This document shows, piece by piece, positions 28,238-36,408 of a stretch of 64,000 bases of DNA; position 1 is the first letter of the stretch, and every line of letters starts with the position of its first letter. A program made the translations under genes and the position numbers. Below the pieces are notes generated by a model that had not been told where the DNA came from, did no database searches, and was given only the letters and a program-made list of their open reading frames with translations. Where the stretch lies: assembly GCA_937981555.1 (NCBI GenBank), contig CALJOK010000044.1, forward strand, positions 124,001-188,000, read 5' to 3'. This DNA comes from an uncultured Saprospiraceae bacterium. GTDB taxonomy: Bacteria; Bacteroidota; Bacteroidia; Chitinophagales; Saprospiraceae.

Positions 28238-28263
28238 AACATTCAACTAATCGGTTGAATGTT
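28238..28263. terminator. bidirectional terminator
   Basis: A 10-bp perfect stem AACATTCAAC / GTTGAATGTT (loop TAATCG) has A-runs before and T-runs after, between convergent genes ending at 28194 and 28319. Confidence 0.92.
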
Positions 28264-28318
28264 TTTTTATTCTTAAGTATTTTTACCTCAGAAAATACAA
28301 TTAATATTGCTTTATTAC

Positions 28319-28639
28319 TTAATCATCACTTATCATTTCATGCGCTCCTCGCAACTCACCAAAAGCATGTTTATCTCCAACTGATTTCGCAACCTCCATT
28401 CCTTTTTCGTAAATTTCAGTTGCTGAATCGAAATCTTCATCACGCTCATATAATTTCCCCAAATGATAATAAGTGCCGACATAATTAGCATGATCGGTCG
28501 TTAATTTCAAATAATATTCTTTAGCTTTTTCCTCATTTCCCAACTTCTCATATTCCTTAGCTACTGCAAAAAGTAAAAACTCATCCTCAGGACGGTCTTT
28601 CAAAAATTGATATAATTGTTGAAGTCGATTAGAACTCAT
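28319..28639 (-). CDS. small TPR protein
   Basis: 106 aa, cytoplasmic. It contains about two and a half tetratricopeptide units: 'EFLLFAVAKEYEKLGNEEKA', 'YVGTYYHLGKLYERDEDFDS', with the usual A/Y/L spacing, and a short acidic tail. TPRs mediate protein contacts, but the partner is unknown. A near-consensus promoter element (TAATATTTG) is seen on the minus strand just upstream of the ATG. It is a single gene, divergent from etfB. Confidence 0.75.
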   Translation of the reverse strand: MSSNRLQQLYQFLKDRPEDEFLLFAVAKEYEKLGNEEKAKEYYLKLTTDHANYVGTYYHLGKLYERDEDFDSATEIYEKGMEVAKSVGDKHAFGELRGAHEMISDD

Positions 28640-28808
28640 GGTTTCAAATATTATTTTAAATTCTATGTGATTTAAGATTAAACTAGTTTATTAAACTTAT
28701 AATAAGTTATTACAAAATCCATAAACAACTGATAGTCAACAAATTAGATTACTTTCAATGGAAAAATCCAAACTTCTTTTTGCACTCGCTTTTTCGTCGA
28801 AAATTATC

Positions 28809-28816
28809 TATATTTG
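28809..28816 (+). promoter_or_regulatory. -7 promoter element upstream of etfB
   Basis: TATATTTG matches TAnnTTTG exactly, ~104 bases before the etfB ATG. The nearest TTTG (28779-28782) is 26 bases upstream, longer than usual. Confidence 0.5.
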
Positions 28817-28919
28817 CAGCGTTTTTGAAAAACTTTCCATTGATTTTGAGAACAATTTCAAAGGAAAACCATTTTAATCAAAAAACACATTTTATCACAA
28901 AAAAAATCTTATCTCAATA

Positions 28920-29660
28920 ATGAAGTTATTAGTATGTGTTACTCAAACACCAGAAACTACGGCTAATATTTCTTTCAATGCAGATAATACTGAATTCAAT
29001 ACAACAGGGGTTAATTTTATTATGAACCCGTATGATGAATGGTATGCTTTGGTACGTGCATTGGAATTAAAAGAAACGGCAGGTGGATCGGTTACGATTA
29101 TAAATGTTGGGCCTACGGCGAACGATACTGTTATTCGAAAAGGATTGGCTATCGGAGCTGATGATGCAGTTCGAATCAATGCGGAACCTAAAAGTTCCAT
29201 GTTTGTAGCTAAACAAATTGCTGAATATGCCAAAGAAGGAAACTTTGATATGGTTATTTTAGGAAAAGAATCCATTGATTATAATGGTGCTTCTGTCGGT
29301 GCAATGGTTGCAGAATATCTGGATATGCCTTTTATTTCTTTTGGAACAAAAATGGAAGTAGCTGGAAATACTGCTACCATCAATCGAGATATTGAAGGTG
29401 GTGAGGAAGTAGTAGAGGTTGCCACTCCATTTGTATTAAGTGCTGCCAAAGGAATGGCAGAACAACGAATTCCAAACATGAGAGGTATCATGATGGCAAA
29501 ACGTAAACCACTTAATGTAATAGAGCCTGTTGCTTTTGATGATCCAACGGCTGTAGTTAGTTACACTTTACCTTCAGCAAAATCTGCTGTAAAAATGGTA
29601 GATCCAGAAGATATGGATGAGTTGGTAAGATTGCTACATGAAGAAGCTAAAATTATTTAA
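28920..29660 (+). CDS. etfB: electron transfer flavoprotein subunit beta
   Basis: 246 aa, normal length. The start 'MKLLVCVTQTPET' and the body segments 'NPYDEWYALVRALELKE', 'IRKGLAIGADDAVRI' and 'VILGKESIDYNGASVGAMVAEYLD' are characteristic of EtfB, which binds AMP and, with EtfA, carries electrons from acyl-CoA and other dehydrogenases to the respiratory chain. The EtfB signature region 'GMAEQRIPNMRGIMMAKRKPL' is present. It forms an operon with etfA, 95 bases downstream. Confidence 0.95.
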   Translation: MKLLVCVTQTPETTANISFNADNTEFNTTGVNFIMNPYDEWYALVRALELKETAGGSVTIINVGPTANDTVIRKGLAIGADDAVRINAEPKSSMFVAKQIAEYAKEGNFDMVILGKESIDYNGASVGAMVAEYLDMPFISFGTKMEVAGNTATINRDIEGGEEVVEVATPFVLSAAKGMAEQRIPNMRGIMMAKRKPLNVIEPVAFDDPTAVVSYTLPSAKSAVKMVDPEDMDELVRLLHEEAKII

Positions 29661-29697
29661 AAAAATTCATGATTATGGATTTAGAATTATGGGTTAA

Positions 29698-29735
29698 GGA
29701 TTTTTGAAAAATCAATAATCTTTAATCAAAAATCC
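29698..29735 (+). repeat. inverted repeat between etfB and etfA
   Basis: A 10-bp perfect inverted repeat GGATTTTTGA / TCAAAAATCC with an 18-base spacer. It could form a hairpin in the etfBA message that protects or partly terminates it. The tail (TCAATCAAAA) is not a U-tract. Confidence 0.4.
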
Positions 29736-29755
29736 TCAATCAAAAAAAATATATC

Positions 29756-30712
29756 ATGGTTCTAGTATATGCAGAAAGCCCAAAAGGGCAATTTAAAAAA
29801 TCCGCTTTAGAAGCGGTGACCTACGGAAAAATGGTAGCTGATGCAATGGGAACATCTTGTACTGCATTAGTTATTGGAAATGCTGAGAATGCAGGTCAAT
29901 TAGGAAAGTATGGTGCTTCAAAAGTAGTTCAAGCTAATGGTGCTTTCGAAAATTTTGACAGCCAAGTTTTTGCTACTGTAATTGCTAATGCTGCCAAAGA
30001 AATGGGAGCTGGAGTAGTTATCGTTAATCATTCTTCTTCTGGAAAATCTCTACTTGGAAGGTTAGCAGTAAAATTGGACGCAGGTTCAGTTTCAGGTGTT
30101 AATTCTCTTCCTACTGTTGACGGAGGTTTTAAAGTAAAGAAAAATGTTTTCTCTGGAAAAGCAATAGCGGAATTTGAAATTAAAACTGCAGTTAAGGTAC
30201 TTTCATTAATGGGAAATTCTTTCCCTCCTGCAGAATCAGGTGCTGATGTTGCAGTTGAGTCTATGGATGCAAATGCTCCAGCAGCAAAGATAACTGTCAA
30301 AGCAGTTCAAACAGTTGATGGAACAGTTCCACTACCTGAAGCAGAATTAGTTGTTTCAGCAGGACGAGGAATGAAAGGACCAGAAAACTGGGGAATCATT
30401 GACGAATTGGCCAATGTAGTAGGTGCTACAACCGCTTGTTCTCGACCAGTTGCGGATATTGGTTGGAGACCTCACCACGAGCACGTTGGACAAACTGGAG
30501 TTGCGATTAGACCGAACCTTTATTTCGCTATCGGAATCTCAGGTGCGATACAGCACTTAGCTGGTGTGAATAGTTCAAAAGTTATTGTAGTAATAAATAA
30601 AGATCCTGAAGCGCCATTTTTCAAAGCGGCGGACTATGGAGTTTGTGCTGACTTATTTGATGTAGTTCCAAAATTAACGGAAGCATTCAAAAAATTTAAT
30701 GCGGCACAATAA
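29756..30712 (+). CDS. etfA: electron transfer flavoprotein subunit alpha
   Basis: 318 aa, normal length. The N-terminal domain ('MVLVYAESPKGQFKKSALEA') is followed by the FAD-binding C-terminal domain with 'GRGMKGPENWGIIDELANVV', 'CSRPVADIGW', 'QTGVAIRPNLYFAIGISGAI' and 'VVINKDPEAPFFKAADYGV', the EtfA signature. It pairs with EtfB to hold FAD and transfer electrons to ETF-quinone oxidoreductase. It follows etfB in the same operon and precedes a bifunctional-nuclease-domain gene by 80 bases. Confidence 0.95.
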   Translation: MVLVYAESPKGQFKKSALEAVTYGKMVADAMGTSCTALVIGNAENAGQLGKYGASKVVQANGAFENFDSQVFATVIANAAKEMGAGVVIVNHSSSGKSLLGRLAVKLDAGSVSGVNSLPTVDGGFKVKKNVFSGKAIAEFEIKTAVKVLSLMGNSFPPAESGADVAVESMDANAPAAKITVKAVQTVDGTVPLPEAELVVSAGRGMKGPENWGIIDELANVVGATTACSRPVADIGWRPHHEHVGQTGVAIRPNLYFAIGISGAIQHLAGVNSSKVIVVINKDPEAPFFKAADYGVCADLFDVVPKLTEAFKKFNAAQ

Positions 30713-30792
30713 TGGTGAATAGTTAACCATTAAGAAATTATTATAATAATTCGTATTTTTAGAAAATTGTCTCTTATTAGGAAAAGGAAAGT

Positions 30793-31425
30793 ATGAAAAA
30801 AATTGAATTGGACATCGTTGCTTTATCTCATAGTGTTACTCAATCACACAACTATGCAGTTGTACTTGGAGAGCAAGATGGATCTCGAAGATTGCCTATT
30901 GTAATCGGAGGATTTGAAGCACAAGCGATCGCAGTAGCAATGGAAAGGATGACTCCTAACCGTCCACTTACGCATGATCTTTTTAAAAATACATTGGAAA
31001 CTTTTGAGGTAGAACTCAAAGAAGTTATCATCAATAATTTATTGGATGGTATTTTTTATGCAAGATTAATCTGCTTAAAAGATGGAGAAGAATTCGAAAT
31101 AGATAGTCGAACTTCTGATGCCTTAGCTATGGCTGTTAGATTTAACTGTCCAATTTTTACTTATGAGTTTATTTTGGATGCTGCAGGCGTAATTTTAGAA
31201 GATTCAGAAGAAGGTGGTGGAGATGAACAAACTCCAGCTGAAAAACCAAAAGCAACTTCAAGTAAGAAAAGTAAACGTAAAAGAACCGTTTCTGGAAATA
31301 CTCTTTCGAGTTACACAGCTGATGAATTATCCAAAATGTTAGAAGAAGTTCTAGCGGATGAAGATTATGAAAGAGCTGCTAAAATCAGAGATGAAATTAC
31401 TAGAAGAGAAGGACGTGATTCATAA
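30793..31425 (+). CDS. bifunctional nuclease (BFN/DUF151) domain protein with UVR motif
   Basis: 210 aa. The BFN domain spans ~1-135: 'LPIVIGGFEAQAIAVAMERM', 'PLTHDLFKNTLETF', 'FEIDSRTSDALAMAVRF'. A low-complexity basic linker (~150-170) is followed by a UvrB/UvrC-type helix hairpin at the C-terminus ('DELSKMLEEVLADEDYERAA', ~177-205). Plant BFN proteins have RNase/DNase activity; the bacterial role is unclear. The BFN-UVR fusion is common in Bacteroidota. It is probably cotranscribed with etfBA and is followed by a terminator. Confidence 0.9.
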   Translation: MKKIELDIVALSHSVTQSHNYAVVLGEQDGSRRLPIVIGGFEAQAIAVAMERMTPNRPLTHDLFKNTLETFEVELKEVIINNLLDGIFYARLICLKDGEEFEIDSRTSDALAMAVRFNCPIFTYEFILDAAGVILEDSEEGGGDEQTPAEKPKATSSKKSKRKRTVSGNTLSSYTADELSKMLEEVLADEDYERAAKIRDEITRREGRDS

Positions 31426-31448
31426 CTTCTTCTTTATATAAAAAACAA

Positions 31449-31480
31449 AACCTCCAAGACTTTAATTTGTCTTGGAGGTT
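31449..31480 (+). terminator. terminator after the etfB-etfA-BFN group
   Basis: A 12-bp perfect stem AACCTCCAAGAC / GTCTTGGAGGTT with an 8-base loop is followed by T residues, 23 bases after the stop at 31425. Confidence 0.93.
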
Positions 31481-31590
31481 TTTTCATTTTAAGAACCAAC
31501 CTTTCTTGCTTTACTTACTGTCTTATAATTTGAAAGCTATGAAAATTATTTTTTTCAAACCAATTCAGATTTTCTGATAAAAATTAAATT

Positions 31591-31986
31591 ATGAAAACTT
31601 CTTTTTTGAACTACACCCTTTTCTTTTTTGCCCTAATATTACTCTCTACTTCATGTGAAAAGGACAAACCAACGATTTATTCAGGTGGAATTGTTGTTAC
31701 TACCTGCACCGTCCAAAATCCATTAGAAACGATTCAATGGCTTAAAGAAATCAGAGATGGATTTGACATGCAAGCGAATCCTTTACCAAAAAGGATTACT
31801 CAATATTTTTATCAAGGAGAATGTGTTTTCTTAATTGATGGATGTGTTGGATGCGATGATAATTTGACGACAGTTTATAATGTAGACCAAGAAGTCATTT
31901 GTGAGTTTGGTGGAATTGCGGGTGTAAATACTTGTCCTGATTTTGATACCGTAGCAACTGGACAAGTGATTCTTTATGGGAGTTAA
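31591..31986 (+). CDS. small lipoprotein of unknown function
   Basis: 131 aa. The signal peptide ends in the lipobox 'LLSTSC' (Cys at ~22), so it is probably anchored in the outer membrane facing the periplasm. The mature part is small and cysteine-rich: five further Cys, including 'DGCVGCDD', which could form disulfides or bind a metal. No family was recognised. It is a single gene with its own terminator. Confidence 0.7.
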   Translation: MKTSFLNYTLFFFALILLSTSCEKDKPTIYSGGIVVTTCTVQNPLETIQWLKEIRDGFDMQANPLPKRITQYFYQGECVFLIDGCVGCDDNLTTVYNVDQEVICEFGGIAGVNTCPDFDTVATGQVILYGS

Positions 31987-32017
31987 GTAGTTTTTACAAA
32001 AAAGAATATTCCTAAAA

Positions 32018-32047
32018 AAGCCTTCATACTTAATGGTATGGAGGCTT
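32018..32047 (+). terminator. terminator after the small lipoprotein gene
   Basis: A 12-bp stem with one G-U pair (AAGCCTTCATAC / GTATGGAGGCTT, loop TTAATG) is followed by a short T-run, 31 bases past the stop. Confidence 0.88.
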
Positions 32048-32161
32048 TTCTATAGAACCCAATATTTATTTTGTAAATCTTTCTCAAAAGATATTTAATG
32101 GCTAAAAAATTGCATTGTATACCTCTACCCAATACACTCAACACAATTATACTTTTGATTT

Positions 32162-32569
32162 ATGAAAAAAATAGACAATACCCAATCCATAACTTTAGAT
32201 CTGAAAGGGAATATTATTTCTAGTGATAATGTGTTATTTTTAACCAATTCGCTACCTAGCCAATGTGTTCTCGATTGGTCCCCTTTCCTCGAAAGCATTT
32301 TCCCAGCTATGTTAGAAAAAATCAATCATAAAAAAATAACTTTTGAGAAAGTGAAAACTATCCATAGTTTTTTAAAAGGTTCGTACGATTATTCTTTTTA
32401 TCAACTCGAGAAAAAAGATCAAGTTATTTGGGTTATTTCTGATTGTTCTACATACTACTCAAATTTTCATCGAAGGCAACAATTCCATCATGAATGTGTA
32501 ATTTTCAAACAGAATAATCTCGTTTACAAAAATAACTCTACTCCTCGTTTACCAATTCTTATAAGGTAA
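32162..32569 (+). CDS. stand-alone PAS-like sensory domain protein (tentative)
   Basis: 135 aa, no signal peptide or membrane helix. The sequence 'YDYSFYQLEKKDQVIWVISD' followed by 'YYSNFHRRQQFHHECVIFKQ' resembles the end of the PAS-like input domain that precedes the coiled coil of many Bacteroidota histidine kinases ('..W.I.D.T..Y...QQ.RNE..I..E'). The protein stops soon after, so no kinase follows. It could be a free-standing sensor, an adaptor or the remnant of a kinase. Its last 21 bases overlap the 3' end of the convergent CYTH gene. Confidence 0.5.
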   Translation: MKKIDNTQSITLDLKGNIISSDNVLFLTNSLPSQCVLDWSPFLESIFPAMLEKINHKKITFEKVKTIHSFLKGSYDYSFYQLEKKDQVIWVISDCSTYYSNFHRRQQFHHECVIFKQNNLVYKNNSTPRLPILIR

Positions 32570-33013
32570 CTTCACCAAACTAGAATTAAAATATCGATTA
32601 TCAAAAGTTACTTCCTCTCCTATCCAATCAGGAATTTCAACAGTTTGATTTTCATCTTCCAACTCAACTTCCGCTAATTCCAATCCTTCATTATCACCTT
32701 CGAAAATATCAATTTCCCATTTTATTTTCTCCATCGAAACAATAAAGCGTTCTTTTTCAATGAATGGTTTTTCACAAAGCAAGAGTAATTCTTTAGCCTC
32801 TTGAACTGGAATTTCATATTCAAATTCTAAACGAGTCATTCCTACTGTTTCGCCTTTGATGGTCAAAAATCCTTTTTCTCCAAAAATTCGAACTCGTACC
32901 GTTCGCTCTTTTTTAGTGCTTAAATAACCTTGCTTGATAATGGTTCGGGAAGTGAATCTGGATTTCCAATTACCGTTTTTGAGGAGAAATTTTCTTTCTA
33001 TTTCTTTTGGCAT
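32549..33013 (-). CDS. CYTH-domain triphosphate tunnel metalloenzyme
   Basis: 154 aa, a single CYTH domain. It begins with the signature ExExK as 'EIERKFL' (residues 4-10). Further charged tunnel strands are 'RTVRVRIFGEKGFLTIKGE', 'RLEFEYEIP', 'KWEIDIFEG' and 'LELAEVELED'. Short bacterial CYTH proteins like this (CthTTM, NeuTTM) are mostly inorganic tripolyphosphatases rather than adenylate cyclases, so tripolyphosphatase is the preferred guess. The 3' end overlaps the convergent PAS-like gene by 21 bases. Confidence 0.9.
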   Translation of the reverse strand: MPKEIERKFLLKNGNWKSRFTSRTIIKQGYLSTKKERTVRVRIFGEKGFLTIKGETVGMTRLEFEYEIPVQEAKELLLLCEKPFIEKERFIVSMEKIKWEIDIFEGDNEGLELAEVELEDENQTVEIPDWIGEEVTFDNRYFNSSLVKLPYKNW

Positions 33014-33066
33014 TACTTTATATATTTTTTCTTCAAATAAAGTTCAACAACTTTACAACAAGACAT

Positions 33067-34080
33067 TTACAACTTCTCCAGAATCTCGATCACCTCCTCT
33101 ACCATCTCTTTCGTTACATCCAAATGCGTCACAAATCTCACCGTCTGCGGCCCAAAAGGTGCAGCCGCAATTCCTGCTTCTCCAACTTTTTCCAAAAAAG
33201 AATTAGCTGTCCAAGGGTTTTTCACATCAAAAATTAAAATATTCGTTTGTACTCGTCTGATGTTTTTTACAAAATCTAACCTTTCTAAAACACTACTAAT
33301 CAGTCGTGCATTTTCATGATCTTCTTTCAATCGATCTACATTATTATCTAAAGCATAAATTCCTGCTGCCGCTAAAAATCCAGCTTGCCGCATGCCTCCA
33401 CCCATTACCTTCCGTTGACGACGAGCTTGTTTCATCATCTTTTCATTTCCCAAAAGCAATGAACCAACAGGCGCTCCTAATCCTTTTGATAAACAAATCG
33501 AAATGCTATCAAACTCTGCTCCCCAATCTGCAGGAGCATTCCCCAACTCCACCAAGGCATTAAAAAATCTAGCACCATCCATGTGTAAACCCAATCCTTG
33601 TTCTACACACAACTTTCGGATCGGTCGAATTTCTTCCAACGTATAATAACTTCCACCACCCTTGTTCGTCGTATTTTCGAGTACAACCAATTTACTTTTC
33701 GGCAACCAATCATAATCAGGTCGAATCGCTGCAGCAATTTGATCCGCATTTAATTTCCCAAAATCACCTGGCAAAAGATTCATTGGAATGCCAGAATTCG
33801 CTGCGTAGCCACCAGTTTCATATTGATATACATGCGAATATTCATGACAAATAACTTCTTCCAATCTGCCTGTGTGAACATTCATGGCAATCTGATTAGT
33901 CATCGTTCCTGACGGACAAAACAATGCCGCCTCCATTCCAAAAAGTTTAGCCGCTTTTTCCTCCAAAGCATTTACTGTTGGATCAGTTCTAAAAACATCA
34001 TCTCCTACTTCAGCCTGCATCATGGCTTGAAGCATTCCTTCGGAAGGTTTGGTAACAGTATCACTCGTAAGATTTATCAT
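33067..34080 (-). CDS. ltaE: low-specificity L-threonine aldolase
   Basis: 337 aa, a PLP fold-type I enzyme. It has 'MINLTSDTVTKPSEGMLQAM', 'EVGDDVFRTDPTVNALEEKA' and 'LFCPSGTMTNQIA', all typical. The PLP-lysine motif is 'ICLSKGLGAPVGSLL' (Lys ~196). The enzyme cleaves L-threonine and L-allo-threonine to glycine and acetaldehyde. It is divergent from the NrtR-like regulator at 34255, with a 174-base shared upstream region containing an inverted repeat, which suggests but does not prove regulation by that protein. Confidence 0.93.
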   Translation of the reverse strand: MINLTSDTVTKPSEGMLQAMMQAEVGDDVFRTDPTVNALEEKAAKLFGMEAALFCPSGTMTNQIAMNVHTGRLEEVICHEYSHVYQYETGGYAANSGIPMNLLPGDFGKLNADQIAAAIRPDYDWLPKSKLVVLENTTNKGGGSYYTLEEIRPIRKLCVEQGLGLHMDGARFFNALVELGNAPADWGAEFDSISICLSKGLGAPVGSLLLGNEKMMKQARRQRKVMGGGMRQAGFLAAAGIYALDNNVDRLKEDHENARLISSVLERLDFVKNIRRVQTNILIFDVKNPWTANSFLEKVGEAGIAAAPFGPQTVRFVTHLDVTKEMVEEVIEILEKL

Positions 34081-34131
34081 AAAATTAGTATTAATGTTTA
34101 ATAAGTATATATGTGTTTAAATTAAGCGAGA

Positions 34132-34186
34132 ATGTGAATATTTGACAAAAAGAGATAGACTTGGCCTCAAGGACACCTATTCACAT
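34132..34186. promoter_or_regulatory. spaced inverted repeat between ltaE and the Nudix regulator
   Basis: A 9-bp perfect inverted repeat, ATGTGAATA (34132-34140) and TATTCACAT (34178-34186), is separated by 37 bases in the divergent promoter region. The half-site TATTCACA recurs in the palindrome at 34968-35000. These could be regulator-binding half-sites; this is inference only. Confidence 0.35.
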
Positions 34187-34254
34187 ATCTTGCGCTAAAT
34201 TTATGAAAAAACCTCAGAAAGCCCTATTTTCGAGCCAAATACAAACAAAACTGA

Positions 34255-34953
34255 ATGACGAATTTTGATAATTACGCGAAATCAGCCTTTACTGTTGATA
34301 ATATCATTTTTGGATTTGATGAAGGAGATTTAAAGGTCTTGGTCATCAAAAGAGGAGAACAACCTTACGAAAATCAATGGGCTTTACCTGGAAACTTTGT
34401 TTACCCAAACGAAGATCTGGATACTTCTGCCAATCGAGTTTTACAAGAATTGACTGGTTTAAAAGATGTTTATCTGGAACAAGTTCGCACTTTTGGAGCA
34501 GTAAATCGTCACCCGATGGGACGAGTTATCACCGTTGCTTATTTTTCTTTGATAAAAATTAAAGACTATAAATTACAAGGTACTGCAGCTCTTTCGCAAA
34601 AAACAGAATGGGTTTCGATCAAAGAAGCCAAGAATCTCGCCTTTGATCATGATGAAATTTTGGAAGCTTGTTTTCGTCGACTCAAGCGACGAGTTAAGAT
34701 GCGACCAGTGGGTTTCGAATTACTTCCTCGGAAATTTACGTTGACAGAATTACAACATCTTTACGAAGCCATTTTGGAACCTTCTAAAGAAATTGATAAA
34801 AGGAATTTTAGGAAAAAAATCCTTTCCATGAAAATCTTAGTTGACCTCGGTGAAGCGCAAGAAGGTGTTGCTCATCGTCCTGCTAAGTTGTATAAATTTG
34901 ACAAAAAGAAATATGAAAAATTTGTAGCGGAAGGATATATTTTTGAAATATAG
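34255..34953 (+). CDS. NrtR-like Nudix-domain transcriptional regulator
   Basis: 232 aa. An N-terminal Nudix fold (~8-150) contains 'VLVIKRGEQPYENQWALPGN', but the Nudix box is degenerate: 'ANRVLQELTGL' replaces the catalytic REUxEE with RVLQEL. The C-terminal part (~155-232) is a winged-helix region ('LLPRKFTLTELQHLYEAILE', 'FRKKILSMKIL') as in NrtR/AraR-type regulators, which sense ADP-ribose or sugars and bind DNA. Loss of catalytic Glu fits a sensor rather than an enzyme. The target is unknown; the divergent threonine aldolase gene is the nearest candidate. Confidence 0.87.
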   Translation: MTNFDNYAKSAFTVDNIIFGFDEGDLKVLVIKRGEQPYENQWALPGNFVYPNEDLDTSANRVLQELTGLKDVYLEQVRTFGAVNRHPMGRVITVAYFSLIKIKDYKLQGTAALSQKTEWVSIKEAKNLAFDHDEILEACFRRLKRRVKMRPVGFELLPRKFTLTELQHLYEAILEPSKEIDKRNFRKKILSMKILVDLGEAQEGVAHRPAKLYKFDKKKYEKFVAEGYIFEI

Positions 34954-34967
34954 AATCTATGTTTCTT

Positions 34968-35000
34968 ATTCACAAGGTGACTTGAAGTCACCTTGTGAAT
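34968..35000 (+). repeat. long perfect palindrome after the Nudix regulator
   Basis: Perfect 16-base arms (ATTCACAAGGTGACTT / AAGTCACCTTGTGAAT) lie around a single central G, 15 bases after the stop at 34953, followed by ATTTTAA. It may act as a terminator. However, the near-zero loop and lack of a strong T-tract also fit a protein-binding site. Confidence 0.6.
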
Positions 35001-35050
35001 ATTTTAACTCTTAAAGTCAACACTATTCGATTTCATCCAACAGCTAATAA

Positions 35051-36307
35051 TCACTCCACTTTTTTAGGTGTTTCAGTTTGCAAATGAAATGCCTTTCCAT
35101 AATCTCCTTTCTCTGCTCCTCCATTCACATGAATAAAACTTAATAAACAAATACTGATAAATAATTGAACGGCAATAAGTATCGTAAGTATTTTTTTATG
35201 AGAAAAAAGTAACTTAACAACATACAGAAAAAGAAACGGGTAAGCAATAATCAAATAATGTGGCCTGATCTTAACACCACTAAAACTCATCAAAATTCCT
35301 AAGCTAAAAAGCGTGGCAAGTAAGTACAATTCAGTCGCACTACTTTTATATAACAATCTATTTACAAGTTCTTTTTCTTGACGAAGTTTAAATATTTTTT
35401 TGAATAAATAAAAAATCTGCTGCAATAACTTCAACGCGACACCTACCAAAATCAAATGTCCAACTGCCACCAAATAAGTCGGCACACCAAACACAAAAGG
35501 CATTTTGATAAAATCCCAAAAATGTTCTCGTAAGGAATACGTCGTATTTAATCCCAATGGATCAATAAAACTATAAATATAAAAATCGAATTTATACAAG
35601 TTCTCCCAACTTGTTGAAGAGGCTCCTCTGTTATAAATCATTTCATAAATCCAAGGCAATAATCCAATACTTCCAAGTACACTTCCCACGAACCAAAACG
35701 GCCATTGCCATTTTACTTTTCTTTTATAATCAAAAAAGGTAGACAACAAAAACATTCCAAAGGCAAAGAAAAATCCACTCATGTGAATTTGTCCCAGCAT
35801 CGCTCCGACCATTCCCCAAGTGAAGGCTCCCCATTTTTTTTCTCGATAAAAATGCCCCACGACAAATAACAAACAGAAAATCGGTAACACATCTTGCGCC
35901 CATATTTTTCTTGAAAAAAGAATGTACAATGGGTTTGCTGCCAAAAGTGCTAATGCCCAATACCATTTTTGTTGTTCCTCCTCTTGCAAACTTTTTTTGG
36001 CAAAAAAGATAAAACCTAACAATGCTATTACATTTAATATCTGTACACCTCGAGCCATTCCTAAAGGTGTTTCCACAAAATATCCTATCAATGAAAATAC
36101 CCAAACACTTAATCCTGGGTTTATGATTCCGGCACCACTTTTCATTCCGACGCTTTGCCAAATTCCTTCGAGCGGGGCAAGCATAGCATGAGTGTACATC
36201 CACCATTCGTCGTATTTCCATTCCATGTCTTCTACCCAAATAAGGCGGAGGAGGCATCCGATGAAAACGACGAAGGTTAAAAAATAAGTGTATGTTTTAG
36301 AGGTCAT
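35051..36307 (-). CDS. multi-pass glycosyltransferase-like membrane protein (GT39/ArnT type)
   Basis: 418 aa with about ten membrane helices. The first loop carries an acidic 'EDMEWKYDEWW', matching the conserved Asp/Glu loop of GT-C fold enzymes that use polyprenyl-phosphate sugars. Later come 'SRKIWAQDVLPIFCLLFVVG' and 'GVKIRPHYLIIAYPFLFLYV', also GT39-like. It probably transfers a sugar to lipid or protein at the periplasmic face of the inner membrane; donor and acceptor are unknown. It lies 100 bases downstream of kdsB on the same strand, separated by a giant inverted repeat. Proximity to kdsB hints at envelope glycan work. Confidence 0.78.
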   Translation of the reverse strand: MTSKTYTYFLTFVVFIGCLLRLIWVEDMEWKYDEWWMYTHAMLAPLEGIWQSVGMKSGAGIINPGLSVWVFSLIGYFVETPLGMARGVQILNVIALLGFIFFAKKSLQEEEQQKWYWALALLAANPLYILFSRKIWAQDVLPIFCLLFVVGHFYREKKWGAFTWGMVGAMLGQIHMSGFFFAFGMFLLSTFFDYKRKVKWQWPFWFVGSVLGSIGLLPWIYEMIYNRGASSTSWENLYKFDFYIYSFIDPLGLNTTYSLREHFWDFIKMPFVFGVPTYLVAVGHLILVGVALKLLQQIFYLFKKIFKLRQEKELVNRLLYKSSATELYLLATLFSLGILMSFSGVKIRPHYLIIAYPFLFLYVVKLLFSHKKILTILIAVQLFISICLLSFIHVNGGAEKGDYGKAFHLQTETPKKVE

Positions 36308-36321
36308 TCAATTTTGTTCTT

Positions 36322-36408
36322 GCCACAGACTTTCGCTGACAAAACTGACTTCTCCACAATGGAATCTACCCAATGGGGAAGTCAGTTTTGTCAGCGAAAG
36401 TCTGTGGC
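36322..36408. repeat. perfect 31-base inverted repeat overlapping the kdsB stop codon
   Basis: Left arm 36322-36352 (starts GCCACAGACTTTCGC) and right arm 36378-36408 are exact reverse complements. Three more pairs (one G-U) extend into the loop, leaving about 19 loop bases. The right arm ends on the third base of the kdsB stop codon. There is no T-tract, so it is an unusual terminator; it could instead be a mobile palindromic repeat (REP/MITE-like). No second copy is seen in this window. Confidence 0.9.

Noticed and set aside
28216-28488. 90-codon + strand frame
   Set aside because: It includes the bidirectional terminator and is antisense to the TPR gene.
31591-31986. Gly-Gly leader peptide candidate
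   Set aside because: It has a lipobox (LLSTSC) and a long Cys-rich mature part, so it is a lipoprotein.
35730-36257. 175-codon open frame on the minus strand, overlapping the glycosyltransferase-like gene in another frame
   Set aside because: It is a shifted frame of a clear multi-pass membrane protein; its product is Arg/Cys-rich without any domain and has no start context.
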